Positions 52,444 through 60,937 of a DNA stretch of 64,000 bases are shown here, in pieces (position 1 is the first letter of the stretch; each line of letters opens with the position of its first letter). A program made the translations under genes and the position numbers. The notes beneath the pieces are model-generated. The model searched no databases and was not told the DNA's origin. It saw only the letters and a program-made list of their open reading frames with translations. The DNA comes from DASQHY01 sp035602605 (GTDB taxonomy: Bacteria > Acidobacteriota > Terriglobia > Acidiferrales > UBA7541), in contig DATNLZ010000134.1 in NCBI GenBank assembly GCA_035602605.1, positions 1 through 64,000 of the forward strand, read 5' to 3'.

Positions 52444-54849
52444 ATGAGAAAACAAGTTCATCGTCCATGGTGGGCGTGCGCGGGTTTCGGCGCTCTTATC
52501 TTAAGCACGATCGTATGGCCTGGCATTGCCGCCGGACAAGGCGTACTGACTGCCGGGCGTGCTCCGGACCCCACAGGAAAAGGCAAATTCGCCGTGGCGA
52601 CGTCGCAATACCGCCTACCGGCGTCGGTCGATCCGACCATCATGACCGATCGCGCCACGGAAATCTGGGCGCGAGTATGGCGACCTCGAACAGAAGAATT
52701 GGAGCGGTTACCGCTGGTCGTTTTCCTGCACGGAAATCATGGCACCTGCGGAACGTTTTTCTGCTCGGTCGCCAATTGTGGCCGTTTCATTCCTCTGCCA
52801 GACGGGCCGCGCATCGACGACCGCATCGACTATACGACCACCGGCACCTGCCCGCGCAAGGGTGAGGGCACTCCTCCTGCTGAGTTTGACTACGTCGTCT
52901 CCCCGAGCCACGAAGGATACGCATACCTCGCCGAGCAGCTTGCTTCGCGCGGGTACCTGGTTGTTTCCATTAACGCCAATCGCGGAATCACCGCCGGCGC
53001 TTTTCAGGATCTGGGAACGCCGGGAAACCCCTTCGTCGAAGACCGCGGCCTGAACCTGGCACGCGCCAGATTGACGCTCAAGCACCTCGAACTTCTCAGC
53101 CGCTGGAACCGCGGAATCGAGCCCACCCCCAGCTCGCTGGGGTTCAGTCTCCGAGGCGCGATCGATTTTCGGAACGTCGCCTTGGTGGGGCACTCGCGCG
53201 GAGGCGAGGGAGTGCGCGGCGCGTACAACATCTACACCGGTCGAAACACGGACATCAATCCATACGCGTCAATCGATTGGCGATCGCGCATCGCCGATCC
53301 CGTGGACCTCAAAGGAATTTTCGAAATCGCCCCAGTGGACCGACAGACTGTGCGCACGCTCAATGCCGAGGGTACGACGTGGAGCGTGATGCTTCCGGGC
53401 TGCGACGGCGACGTGATCAACCAGCAAGGAATGTGGCCGTACGATCGAATGATGAAGAGTTTCGCCGAGCTGCCTGCGCGGCAAAAGGCGTTCTATTATG
53501 TCCTCGGCGCCAATCACAATTATTGGAACACGGAATGGCAATTCAGCGATTCGTCAGGCTGCTTCAGTCCCGCAGTGCAGCTGTTTGAGACCGATCCGGC
53601 AACCGGCGTTCTTCCCGGCGTGACCGGCTCCGCGAGGCAGCGGACCACAGGTTCCGCCAGTATTTTAGCGCTGATCCGCGGTACGCTAGGCGAGGGCGCT
53701 GTTGAGGAATCGTTCGGCTTCCTGCGCAACTTTGATCCGCAGTACACGCTTCCGCCCGTAGTGACCGCGGCCGCGCGCATCCAGCGCGGATTCATCGCCT
53801 CGCCCAATTCGGAGGTCACCCTGGCGCTCGAAGACTTCGAGCAGCCGGCGGGCACCAGCCAGTTCGGTGTCCCCAACCAAGCCAGCAACGTGACCGTTGA
53901 GCATGTGGGCGTGATTGAGCATGGGATTCCGTTTTCGACTCGTGATGCGCATTTAACTCGTGTGCCTCTGCCGGCATTTGTCCGGGGAGGACGCATCACC
54001 TGGCAGCGCGCCGGTGCCGATGTCTACTTCCAGATCAATTTTGCCAACGCCGGCCAGGGATTGGATCTTTCCGACTACGCCACGCTGGACTTTCGCGTCG
54101 ACCGCGAGACCCCCTCGCGCACGGCGCTCAATCCGGCCAGCGCCAGCAACTTCCACGTTCAGCTTGTGGCCGCGGACGGAACCCTCTCCGAGCCGGTTGC
54201 CGCGTCCAACTTCATACAGCTGGATGGGCCGTTTGGGACCCCGGATGCCGACCTGACGCCTCCGGCAACCTTCCCCGATGGCTACCACCTCAACCTCCCG
54301 ACGGCGCGCATCCCGATCGAAGCATTTCGTTCCGACAAAGCGGACCAGACGCGCGGAGTGCGCTTGATCTTCGACGACACCGCGAGTGGGAAAATCTACG
54401 TGACGAACTTCCGCGCCTCACGGCAAGGCCGAAGCTTCTTGGGAGAAGGCTTCGACCCATCGGGAGCGCTTGGGGCGATCTTCAACGTCCCGAGCCTGGA
54501 CGCCTTCACTGGGTGGCCGTCGCAGGGCATCATCGCGCACGAAGGCGTGATCGAGGACGTCCAGTTCGTTCCCGCGGCGGGAATCGGAGCGGCGGCGACA
54601 AACGGGGGCGGAACGGTGCGCTTCAGCGTCCGGAGCGAGACGCCCATTCCCGTCGGAAACGAGCTAGCCATTATGTCCATCGGCGCGGTTCAATGTGATG
54701 GCTCCTACGTAGATGGTTCAACCCAGCGCATGATGTTCGAGTGCCCCGCGCAGGGCCTAGCGCTTGCTGAGGGCGAGCCGATCATCGTCCGCAGCAACGC
54801 GCGTTCGGGCTGGAAGTTCGGCACTTTCTCCACGAAGATGTTGAACTAA
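52444..54849 (+). CDS. large secreted alpha/beta-hydrolase
   Basis: An 801-residue exported protein. A signal peptide (about 1-31, ALILSTIVWPGIAAGQ) precedes an alpha/beta-hydrolase domain (about 45-375): oxyanion-side LVVFLHGNHGTC (about 91-102), a Cys-containing insertion (CSVANCGR, GTCPRKGEG), nucleophile Ser251 in VALVGHSRGGEGVRG and a candidate catalytic His in VLGANHNYWN. The remaining 400 residues are beta-rich with LALEDFEQPAGTSQFG, LDLSDYATLDFRVDRE and VRLIFDDTASGKIYVTNFRA, resembling carbohydrate-binding or jelly-roll modules. The fold class is firm; the substrate (ester, polymer or amide) is unknown. The C-terminus is not hydrophobic, so a soluble or surface-bound protein is likely. 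Confidence 0.82.
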   Translation: MRKQVHRPWWACAGFGALILSTIVWPGIAAGQGVLTAGRAPDPTGKGKFAVATSQYRLPASVDPTIMTDRATEIWARVWRPRTEELERLPLVVFLHGNHGTCGTFFCSVANCGRFIPLPDGPRIDDRIDYTTTGTCPRKGEGTPPAEFDYVVSPSHEGYAYLAEQLASRGYLVVSINANRGITAGAFQDLGTPGNPFVEDRGLNLARARLTLKHLELLSRWNRGIEPTPSSLGFSLRGAIDFRNVALVGHSRGGEGVRGAYNIYTGRNTDINPYASIDWRSRIADPVDLKGIFEIAPVDRQTVRTLNAEGTTWSVMLPGCDGDVINQQGMWPYDRMMKSFAELPARQKAFYYVLGANHNYWNTEWQFSDSSGCFSPAVQLFETDPATGVLPGVTGSARQRTTGSASILALIRGTLGEGAVEESFGFLRNFDPQYTLPPVVTAAARIQRGFIASPNSEVTLALEDFEQPAGTSQFGVPNQASNVTVEHVGVIEHGIPFSTRDAHLTRVPLPAFVRGGRITWQRAGADVYFQINFANAGQGLDLSDYATLDFRVDRETPSRTALNPASASNFHVQLVAADGTLSEPVAASNFIQLDGPFGTPDADLTPPATFPDGYHLNLPTARIPIEAFRSDKADQTRGVRLIFDDTASGKIYVTNFRASRQGRSFLGEGFDPSGALGAIFNVPSLDAFTGWPSQGIIAHEGVIEDVQFVPAAGIGAAATNGGGTVRFSVRSETPIPVGNELAIMSIGAVQCDGSYVDGSTQRMMFECPAQGLALAEGEPIIVRSNARSGWKFGTFSTKMLN

Positions 54850-54973
54850 TCGCCCGACTCCTGGCGGTAGCCGAATGGATAGCAGCTGATGTCTTGGTTC
54901 TCTGCCTGGCTCACTAAAGACAACGAGTTGGCCTACATTCCAGGCGGTCTGGTTTGCGACGGCCGGCGGTTTG

Positions 54974-55003
54974 TTGACTCCGCCGGGAATGCCCCACTAG
55001 ACT
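54974..55003 (+). promoter_or_regulatory. candidate promoter for the prenyltransferase-mqnE pair
   Basis: TTGACT (54974-54979), 18 bases, TAGACT (54998-55003), 46 bases before ATG 55050. Five of six and four of six matches to the sigma70 hexamers. Confidence 0.35.
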
Positions 55004-55049
55004 GGAATGGACAGGCTCCCATCGGTTCCTGCAAAGCACCCTTAGTTTT

Positions 55050-55925
55050 ATGAATTTGAGCCGCATGCGCACGATCCTCGAGATGATCAAGTTCGAGCAC
55101 TCCGTTTTTGCGCTGCCGTTTGCGTTGACTGGCGCGCTCTTGGCGGCTCGCATGACGGCGCATACCTGGCCAACCCTTTGGCAGACTTTCTGGATTGTCG
55201 TCGCCATGGTTGCCGCCCGTTCTGCTGCAATGACCATCAACCGCATCGTTGATTTGCGCTATGACCGCGATAATCCTCGAACCCAATCGCGAGCGCTCGT
55301 GACCGGCGCGCTTTCACTTTCTTTTGCGTGGATGTTCACGGTGGGTGCCGGCGTGATTTTTGTGTTTGCGGCGTGGCGACTCAATCCGCTGGCCCTCGCG
55401 CTCTCGCCCGTCGTGCTTGCTGTTGTTTTCTTCTATTCGTTCACCAAGCGCTTCACCAACTGGTCGCATTTCGTGCTGGGCTTTTGTCTGGGAATGTCCC
55501 CGGCAGCGGCCTGGATTGCCATCACCGGCGCGCTCGATTTACGAATGCTCATTCTGTGCGCCGCCGTAACTCTTTGGGTTGGCGGCTTTGACGTGCTCTA
55601 CGCGTGCCAGGACGTCGAGTTTGACAAGCGCGCTGGCCTGTACTCCATTCCGAAACGTTTCGGTGTGGCCCGGGCACTGACCATTGCACGCGCGATGCAT
55701 GTGGTTATGGTTGCTCTGCTCGCTTGGCTGGCGGCTAGTTTTTTGCTGCCCTGGCCTGCGTGGGCGGGAATTGTGGTGGTGGCGGTGCTGCTCGCCTATG
55801 AGCACTCGCTCGTCAAGCCCAATGACCTCTCGCGGATGAATGCTGCCTTTTTCACCGTAAACGGATATATTAGTTTGCTATTCCTGCTGTTCTGGGGCGC
55901 CGCAGTTGCAGTTTGGCGCGGTTGA
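55050..55925 (+). CDS. mqnP: UbiA-family prenyltransferase, probably MqnP of the futalosine menaquinone pathway
   Basis: A 291-residue membrane prenyltransferase with eight to nine helices. The first aspartate-rich motif region is NRIVDLRYDRDNPRT (Mg-diphosphate binding, NxxxDxxxD) and the second is DVLYACQDVEFDKRAGLYSIPKRFG. Sequence alone fits UbiA or MqnP; the next gene is mqnE of the futalosine pathway, so attachment of the isoprenoid tail during menaquinone synthesis is the likely job. ATG 55050 has no good Shine-Dalgarno; ATG 55065 would give the common MRTILEMIKFEHSVFALPF start. Confidence 0.85.
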   Translation: MNLSRMRTILEMIKFEHSVFALPFALTGALLAARMTAHTWPTLWQTFWIVVAMVAARSAAMTINRIVDLRYDRDNPRTQSRALVTGALSLSFAWMFTVGAGVIFVFAAWRLNPLALALSPVVLAVVFFYSFTKRFTNWSHFVLGFCLGMSPAAAWIAITGALDLRMLILCAAVTLWVGGFDVLYACQDVEFDKRAGLYSIPKRFGVARALTIARAMHVVMVALLAWLAASFLLPWPAWAGIVVVAVLLAYEHSLVKPNDLSRMNAAFFTVNGYISLLFLLFWGAAVAVWRG

Positions 55926-56009
55926 ATCGTTGGAAAGCGATGCCTGCTTCAAACTGAGAGAACCCATTTCGAAAGGCGCGAATTCATTTAAAATGAGTGA
56001 AGAGATGCG

Positions 56010-57161
56010 ATGAGCGAGTTGATTCTAGATGACGCACGACTGAAGCCGATCGCCGACAAAATTCTGGCCGGTGAGCGGCTGAGCTTCGACGATGGGATTA
56101 TGCTCTACCGATCGCCGGACTTGCTGGCCGTCGGCTGGCTCGCGAATTATGTGCGTGAAAAGCGTCACGGTAACACCTGCTATTTCAACGTCAACCGCCA
56201 CATCAACCCCACCAACGTGTGCATCGCGCACTGCCGGCTCTGCGCTTTTGGCCGCGACCCGAATGCCCCCGGCGCGTACACGTTCGCGCTTGACGAGATC
56301 TACCAGCGCGCCGAACAGGGTGTTCGCGAAGGCGCCACGGAGTTCCATTTGGTAGGCGGATTGCACCCCGATCTGCCCTTCGAATATTTTCTCGACTTGA
56401 TGCGCGGCCTAAAACGGCGGTGTCCCGACGTCCATCTAAAAGCATTCACCATGGTGGAGGTCGGATACTTCGCGCGCATCGCCAAGCTGTCGATTCGCGA
56501 CACGCTCCTGGCCCTAAAAAACTCGGGCGTAGATTCGCTGCCGGGCGGCGGCGCGGAAATTTTCAATCCTCGCGTGCGTAAAGTGATCTGCGACCACAAA
56601 GTGAGCGGGCAACAGTGGCTCAACATCGCGCGCACCGCGCACCAGATTGGGTTGCGCTCAAACGCAACGATGCTTTACGGACACATCGAGACTGCGGACG
56701 AGCGCGTGGAGCATCTTCTTCTCTTGCGCGACCTGCAGGATGAAACGCACGGCTTTGTCGCGTTCATTCCGCTGGCGTTTCATCCCGAAAACACTGCGCT
56801 CGCGCATCTTCCCAAGCCGACAGGCTTTCACGATTTGCGCAGCATCGCCGTGTCGCGCCTGTTACTCGATAATTTCGATCACATCAAGGCTTACTGGATC
56901 ATGTTGACGCCGAGCATCGCGCAAATCGCGCTGCGTTTTGGCGCTGATGATATGGACGGCACCGTAGTTGAAGAGAAAATTTATCATGATGCCGGAGCCA
57001 CCACCTCGCAATTTACGCCGCGCGCCGAACTGGAACGCCTGATTCGCCAGGCCGGCCGCGTTCCCATCGAGCGCGATACCCTGTACCGCCCGATGGATCG
57101 CTCCCAGAGGCCTCCCCCGCCCGCTGCTCGTTCCGACGTGACGCTCACGCTGAACGTATAA
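56010..57161 (+). CDS. mqnE: aminodeoxyfutalosine synthase (radical SAM)
   Basis: A 383-residue radical SAM enzyme of the futalosine menaquinone route; MqnE joins 3-[(1-carboxyvinyl)oxy]benzoate to S-adenosylmethionine to give aminodeoxyfutalosine. The [4Fe-4S] cluster motif C-x3-C-x2-C is in NPTNVCIAHCRLCAFGRDP, followed by LVGGLHPDLPFEYFLDLMRGLK, LPGGGAEIFNPRVRKVICDHK, SNATMLYGHIE and the conserved FIPLAFHPENTAL region. These fit MqnE rather than MqnC. It lies 84 bases after the UbiA-type gene and closes the pair; mqnA, mqnB/D and mqnC are not in this window. Confidence 0.92.
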   Translation: MSELILDDARLKPIADKILAGERLSFDDGIMLYRSPDLLAVGWLANYVREKRHGNTCYFNVNRHINPTNVCIAHCRLCAFGRDPNAPGAYTFALDEIYQRAEQGVREGATEFHLVGGLHPDLPFEYFLDLMRGLKRRCPDVHLKAFTMVEVGYFARIAKLSIRDTLLALKNSGVDSLPGGGAEIFNPRVRKVICDHKVSGQQWLNIARTAHQIGLRSNATMLYGHIETADERVEHLLLLRDLQDETHGFVAFIPLAFHPENTALAHLPKPTGFHDLRSIAVSRLLLDNFDHIKAYWIMLTPSIAQIALRFGADDMDGTVVEEKIYHDAGATTSQFTPRAELERLIRQAGRVPIERDTLYRPMDRSQRPPPPAARSDVTLTLNV

Positions 57162-57285
57162 GCAACCCCACAAAGCGAATCATTCGACACGATCCGCACT
57201 GCTCGGTTCGTGCTCCTGACCGGATTCAGAGGCAAAAGGCAGCACGTTCAACAAGCGGGGAATCATAGGGCGAAGCTCGAGGGCG

Positions 57286-58347
57286 TCAGAATGTCGCAAG
57301 CTTCGCGTGGACCTTGGCGACAAGGCGTGGGGGCAATGGCGCGTAACCCTTGGTTGCCGCGAGCTGTTGCCCGCTCGTCAGAGCCCAGCTCACGAAAGTA
57401 ATCACCGCCCTGGTTCGCGCCGAATCGGTGCTTTTCGCAGGAACGTAAATCCAGGTGAAGCTGCTGATCGGATAGCTTTCTTTGCCCGCGCCATTGGTCA
57501 GCGAGATTCGAAAGTCTTCGGTCATTTTGCTCTCGATACCGGTTGCTGCCGCCGCGATGGTTTCCGCCGAGGGATTCACAAATTCACCCGCGGCATTGCG
57601 AATGAGCGCTATGGGCAAGCCGGATTTCGCGGCCCAGTTAAGCTCGGTATATCCGATGGCCCCTGGCTTCGTTTTCACTTCCTCAATCATCTCTTCAGTA
57701 CGCGAGAAAGCATTTCCCACAAGCCACTTCGGCGATGTGCTGCGGCCCACTTTGCTGTGGAATTCACGGCTCACTTTAGAGAGGTAATCGCTAAAGATAT
57801 AGTTCGAGCCTTTGCCTTCGGTTCTGTGCACCACGATGATTGGTAGGGGAGGCAGAGTTACGCCGGGATTACTCTTGGCGATTCCCGGGTCATTCCATTT
57901 CTTGGTTTTTCCTAGAAAAATATCCGCCAAGACCGGGCCGGTCAGCTTAATTCCGGTGCTGACGCCGGGCACGTGATAAATCACCACAACGCCGATCAGA
58001 ATCATCGGAAATTCCAGCAAAGGCACCCGGGATCGTTTTAATTCCTCTTCCGGGATGGGTGTATCGCCGCCGCCGAAGTCGCCGTTACCGGTCACGATTC
58101 TGTGAATGCTTTCGCCGGTCCCGATGGGCAGATAGCGAATCGAGATGGTCTTATGTTGTTTTGAGAATTCTTCGGTCCAGGCGTTGTAAAGAGGTGCGGG
58201 GAGGCTGGAGCCGGTTCCTACCAGCATGATGCGATCCTGTGGCGCCGCTGGACCAGCGATGAGCATGCCAAGCATGACTATGGCGAGGCATGCCGAGCGC
58301 TTCCGAGCGCGTGGGGAACTTGGGTTTGTCGGCCGGCTGTAACTCAT
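57286..58347 (-). CDS. orphan PstS-like phosphate-binding protein
   Basis: A 353-residue type 2 periplasmic binding protein with signal peptide (SACLAIVMLGMLIAGPAAPQ). Phosphate-loop features parallel PstS: VGTGSSLPAPLYNAWTEEF, YLPIGTGESIHRIVTGNGDFGGGDTPIPEEEL and VVHRTEGKGSNYIFSDYLSKVSREFH. The binding segments are altered (ALPIGTGES for PLGSGAG; RTEGKGSN for RSDGSGTT). ATG 58347 gives the clean signal peptide; the frame reaches 58404. No permease or ATPase gene lies nearby, so it may feed PstCAB, bind another oxyanion or act as a signal receptor. Neighbours (mqnE, DUF2071) give no further clue. Confidence 0.85.
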   Translation of the reverse strand: MSYSRPTNPSSPRARKRSACLAIVMLGMLIAGPAAPQDRIMLVGTGSSLPAPLYNAWTEEFSKQHKTISIRYLPIGTGESIHRIVTGNGDFGGGDTPIPEEELKRSRVPLLEFPMILIGVVVIYHVPGVSTGIKLTGPVLADIFLGKTKKWNDPGIAKSNPGVTLPPLPIIVVHRTEGKGSNYIFSDYLSKVSREFHSKVGRSTSPKWLVGNAFSRTEEMIEEVKTKPGAIGYTELNWAAKSGLPIALIRNAAGEFVNPSAETIAAAATGIESKMTEDFRISLTNGAGKESYPISSFTWIYVPAKSTDSARTRAVITFVSWALTSGQQLAATKGYAPLPPRLVAKVHAKLATF

Positions 58348-58442
58348 GAGAGAAATCGCACCCCCCTTTTTTAGCGCCCCTGCGGGTGCGCTGGGAAGGA
58401 GCAAGAAGCGCTTGCAGACGCATCGCTCAATTAATAATAGTG

Positions 58443-59225
58443 TTACGTAATTATATGATTACTAAATGGTGCCCAGACACGAACGTCCTGAACTCGCGCG
58501 AAATGCAGCAGCGACGGACTTTGCGGCAAAGCGAAGCCTAGCGGAGCGGTCATCGTGTGCATGGCAAACTCGGCTTCAGCAGGTTGCAGTGGCCAAGGCC
58601 AATGATGAATTCCCGCGCGGTAGATTCGCTGCCAACAATCGGCGGAGTACAAGCAGTAGCGTTCGGTGAGCCAGTGGTCGAGGGTTCCTGCTTCCGCCGT
58701 ATAGGCGGGTCCGGTGGGACGATATCTCGCTTGCAACTCCGCTCCTGGGCAACCGCGGTGGGTGCGACGGCTGTGGTAAAAAATCCATCCCTCCTCTTGC
58801 ACGAGCCCCATCTCCGCGCGAAAGTAAGGCAGGTGAAACCACAGACGTGCCCCTGCGACCGCCCCCGAATTCGTTGCATCCAGACTGAAGAACCACACCC
58901 CAGGCTTGCCGCCGTGGGTCACATAGGTGCGCACATTGAGTTCGGGAAATGCGGAGAACCAAGGTATAGCGGGTGTTGCGCGCAGCCGGACTCCGGTCAT
59001 ACGAAAGGGCACGACGGCAAGCCATGCCTGCCCGTTCCATGTGTCGAGTGCTAGCCCCGGTGGAACGAGCGGTCTGAGGATTTCCGGTCCGAGCGGCCAA
59101 TGCGCAAAAAGCAGATCGTGCCACACTTGGGCCATAATCCATGGCCGGCGAGGAAGCGGCCAGGGACGGTGATCTTGCTTTTTAAGGGGATGGGACATCC
59201 CTTTTGTAGCTATCGCGCTGGGCAT
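58443..59225 (-). CDS. DUF2071 (YqjF-like) family protein
   Basis: A 260-residue protein that matches the DUF2071/YqjF pattern from beginning to end: WIMAQVWHDLLFAHWPLGPEILRPLVPPGLALDTWNGQAWLAVVPFRMTGVR near the N-terminus, SAFPELNVRTYVTHGGKPGVWFFSLDA and ARLWFHLPYF in the middle, and a C-terminal FARVQDVRVWAPF. The family folds like acetoacetate decarboxylase-related proteins; its biochemical role is not known. ATG 59225 and ATG 59198 are both possible starts, and neither has a convincing Shine-Dalgarno. It stands 95 bases upstream of the orphan PstS gene in the same direction. Confidence 0.85.
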   Translation of the reverse strand: MPSAIATKGMSHPLKKQDHRPWPLPRRPWIMAQVWHDLLFAHWPLGPEILRPLVPPGLALDTWNGQAWLAVVPFRMTGVRLRATPAIPWFSAFPELNVRTYVTHGGKPGVWFFSLDATNSGAVAGARLWFHLPYFRAEMGLVQEEGWIFYHSRRTHRGCPGAELQARYRPTGPAYTAEAGTLDHWLTERYCLYSADCWQRIYRAGIHHWPWPLQPAEAEFAMHTMTAPLGFALPQSPSLLHFARVQDVRVWAPFSNHIIT

Positions 59226-59313
59226 GAAACGCGTCGCATGTTCTGCAGATTCAATATAACCTAATCAGAACCCGGGCAATCGAATCACTACACTATCGGC
59301 GACAGGAGGCAGG

Positions 59314-59739
59314 ATGAATCGGAAAGCAAGCGCAGTTTGGAACGGCGGGTTGAAGGACGGCAAAGGAACGATCTCGACCGAAAGCGGTGTGCTCAAGCAA
59401 ACGCAGTATTCGTTTGGCACGCGATTCGAGAATGGCCCCGGTACCAATCCCGAGGAATTGATTGCCGCGGCGCATGCTGGTTGTTTTTCCATGGCCCTTT
59501 CCGGCCAACTGGCGGGCGCCGGGTTAACCGCGGAAAAAATCGCGACCACGGCCACCGTGTCATTTGAAAAATTGGCGGACGGTTGGACGATCAACAAGAT
59601 TCATCTTGACGTAGCTGCTCGTATCCCCGGCGCGGATAAGGGCAAATTCGACGCAGCCGCCGCGGCAGCAAAAGCCGGATGCCCGATTTCGCGTTTGCTG
59701 AAAGCGGAAATCACGATGGCCGCGCGGCTGGAGACGTAA
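59314..59739 (+). CDS. osmC: OsmC-family organic hydroperoxide reductase
   Basis: A 141-residue OsmC-type peroxiredoxin. The two redox cysteines are present: one in AAAHAGCFSMALSGQLAGAG and one in AAKAGCPISRLLKAEI, with NPEELIAAAHAGCF and WNGGLKDGKGTISTESG matching the OsmC (rather than Ohr) subgroup. It reduces organic and fatty acid hydroperoxides with lipoylated protein or similar dithiol donors. GGAGG stands before ATG 59314. Its stop is 7 bases before the K+-channel-like gene, so the two are probably translated from one mRNA. Confidence 0.92.
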   Translation: MNRKASAVWNGGLKDGKGTISTESGVLKQTQYSFGTRFENGPGTNPEELIAAAHAGCFSMALSGQLAGAGLTAEKIATTATVSFEKLADGWTINKIHLDVAARIPGADKGKFDAAAAAAKAGCPISRLLKAEITMAARLET

Positions 59740-59746
59740 ACGCAAC

Positions 59747-60889
59747 ATGAACACGACGGTTTTAGCTTTCATCGCAGGAATTCTACTGCTGCTCATCGTT
59801 CTGTGGGACGCCTTTGAAACGATGGTGTTGCCGCGGCGCGTCCGGCGGGAAATCCGCTTGGCGCGATTGTTTTACCGCAGTTTGTGGAAACTATGGCTGG
59901 TCGTTTGGCGCAAGGTACCAGGAAAGAAAGCGCGCGAAAGTTTCCTGAGTTTTTTTGGGCCGCTATCACTGCTCTTGCTCTTGATTGTTTGGGCGGCGGC
60001 CTTAATTCTCAGCTTCGGACTATTGCAATACAGTTTAGGTTCGGTGGTGGAGCATGGTGGGCGAGCTACGAATAGTTTTACCTATCTGTATTTGAGCGCG
60101 ACAACTTTTTTCACGTTAGGAATTGGCGACGTCACCCCGGGCTCACAGTTAGCCCGCGCGCTGACCGCAATAGAATCGGGGGTTGGATTCGGGTTTCTGG
60201 CTATTGTAATCGGCTATTTACCGGTCATCCACCAATCGTTTTCGCGGCGCGAAGTAAGCATTGCGATGCTCGATGCGCGCGCTGGATCTCCGCCCACGGC
60301 CGGCGAATTACTTCGCCGATACAGTTATTCGCTAGGGCTTACGGAGCTGCAAAAGCTCCTGGCGGATTGGGAGCGCTGGTCCGCCGAACTTCTCGAAAGC
60401 CATCTTTCGTATCCGGTGCTCGCCTATTTTCGCTCGCAGCATGACAATCAATCGTGGCTTGCGTCCTTGACGACTATCCTCGATACCTGCGCACTGTTGA
60501 TGACTGGTCCAGTGGATTCATGCCAGCGGCAAGCGGAGCTTACCTTTGCGATTGCGCGCCATGCTGTTGTGGATCTCGCGCAGGTGTTCGATGCACCTCC
60601 CAAGGCCCCCGAAATAGGGCGCCTCACGGCTGAGGATTTGCAGAAGCTGCGCCCAAATCTTGCGACGTTGGGGATTCCTCTGCGCGAGGGCGCCGAGGCC
60701 GAGCAACGGCTGACGCAATTGCGAGCACTGTATGAGCCGTATGTGGCATCGCTGGCTCGCTCGCTCTACGTAAAGCTGCCTCCATGGACTCCGCAAGGGC
60801 CACGCAAAGACAACTGGCAGACCAGCGCTTGGGGCCGCATTTCCGGCGTGCTGCAAGAGGCCAGCCCGGCGCCGGACGATCATGAGTGA
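59747..60889 (+). CDS. two-helix K+-channel-like protein with cytoplasmic C-terminal domain
   Basis: A 380-residue protein with a hydrophobic N-terminal helix (about 4-21), two channel helices (about 70-93 and 135-157) and a pore loop carrying the filter T123-L-G-I-G-D128 in SATTFFTLGIGDVTP, the position of TVGYGD in K+ channels. The C-terminal 200 residues are helical and soluble (LAVLAYFRS-type segments, LLMTGPVDSCQRQAELTFAIARHAVVDLAQVF) and do not look like an RCK/TrkA_N domain. Ion selectivity with Ile in place of Tyr/Phe is uncertain. Co-transcription with osmC suggests a link to osmotic or oxidative stress. Confidence 0.82.
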   Translation: MNTTVLAFIAGILLLLIVLWDAFETMVLPRRVRREIRLARLFYRSLWKLWLVVWRKVPGKKARESFLSFFGPLSLLLLLIVWAAALILSFGLLQYSLGSVVEHGGRATNSFTYLYLSATTFFTLGIGDVTPGSQLARALTAIESGVGFGFLAIVIGYLPVIHQSFSRREVSIAMLDARAGSPPTAGELLRRYSYSLGLTELQKLLADWERWSAELLESHLSYPVLAYFRSQHDNQSWLASLTTILDTCALLMTGPVDSCQRQAELTFAIARHAVVDLAQVFDAPPKAPEIGRLTAEDLQKLRPNLATLGIPLREGAEAEQRLTQLRALYEPYVASLARSLYVKLPPWTPQGPRKDNWQTSAWGRISGVLQEASPAPDDHE

Positions 60890-60937
60890 GAAACTTCAGG
60901 TAACCAGACAATAGAAGTAAATCGAACAGGAGAAGAG

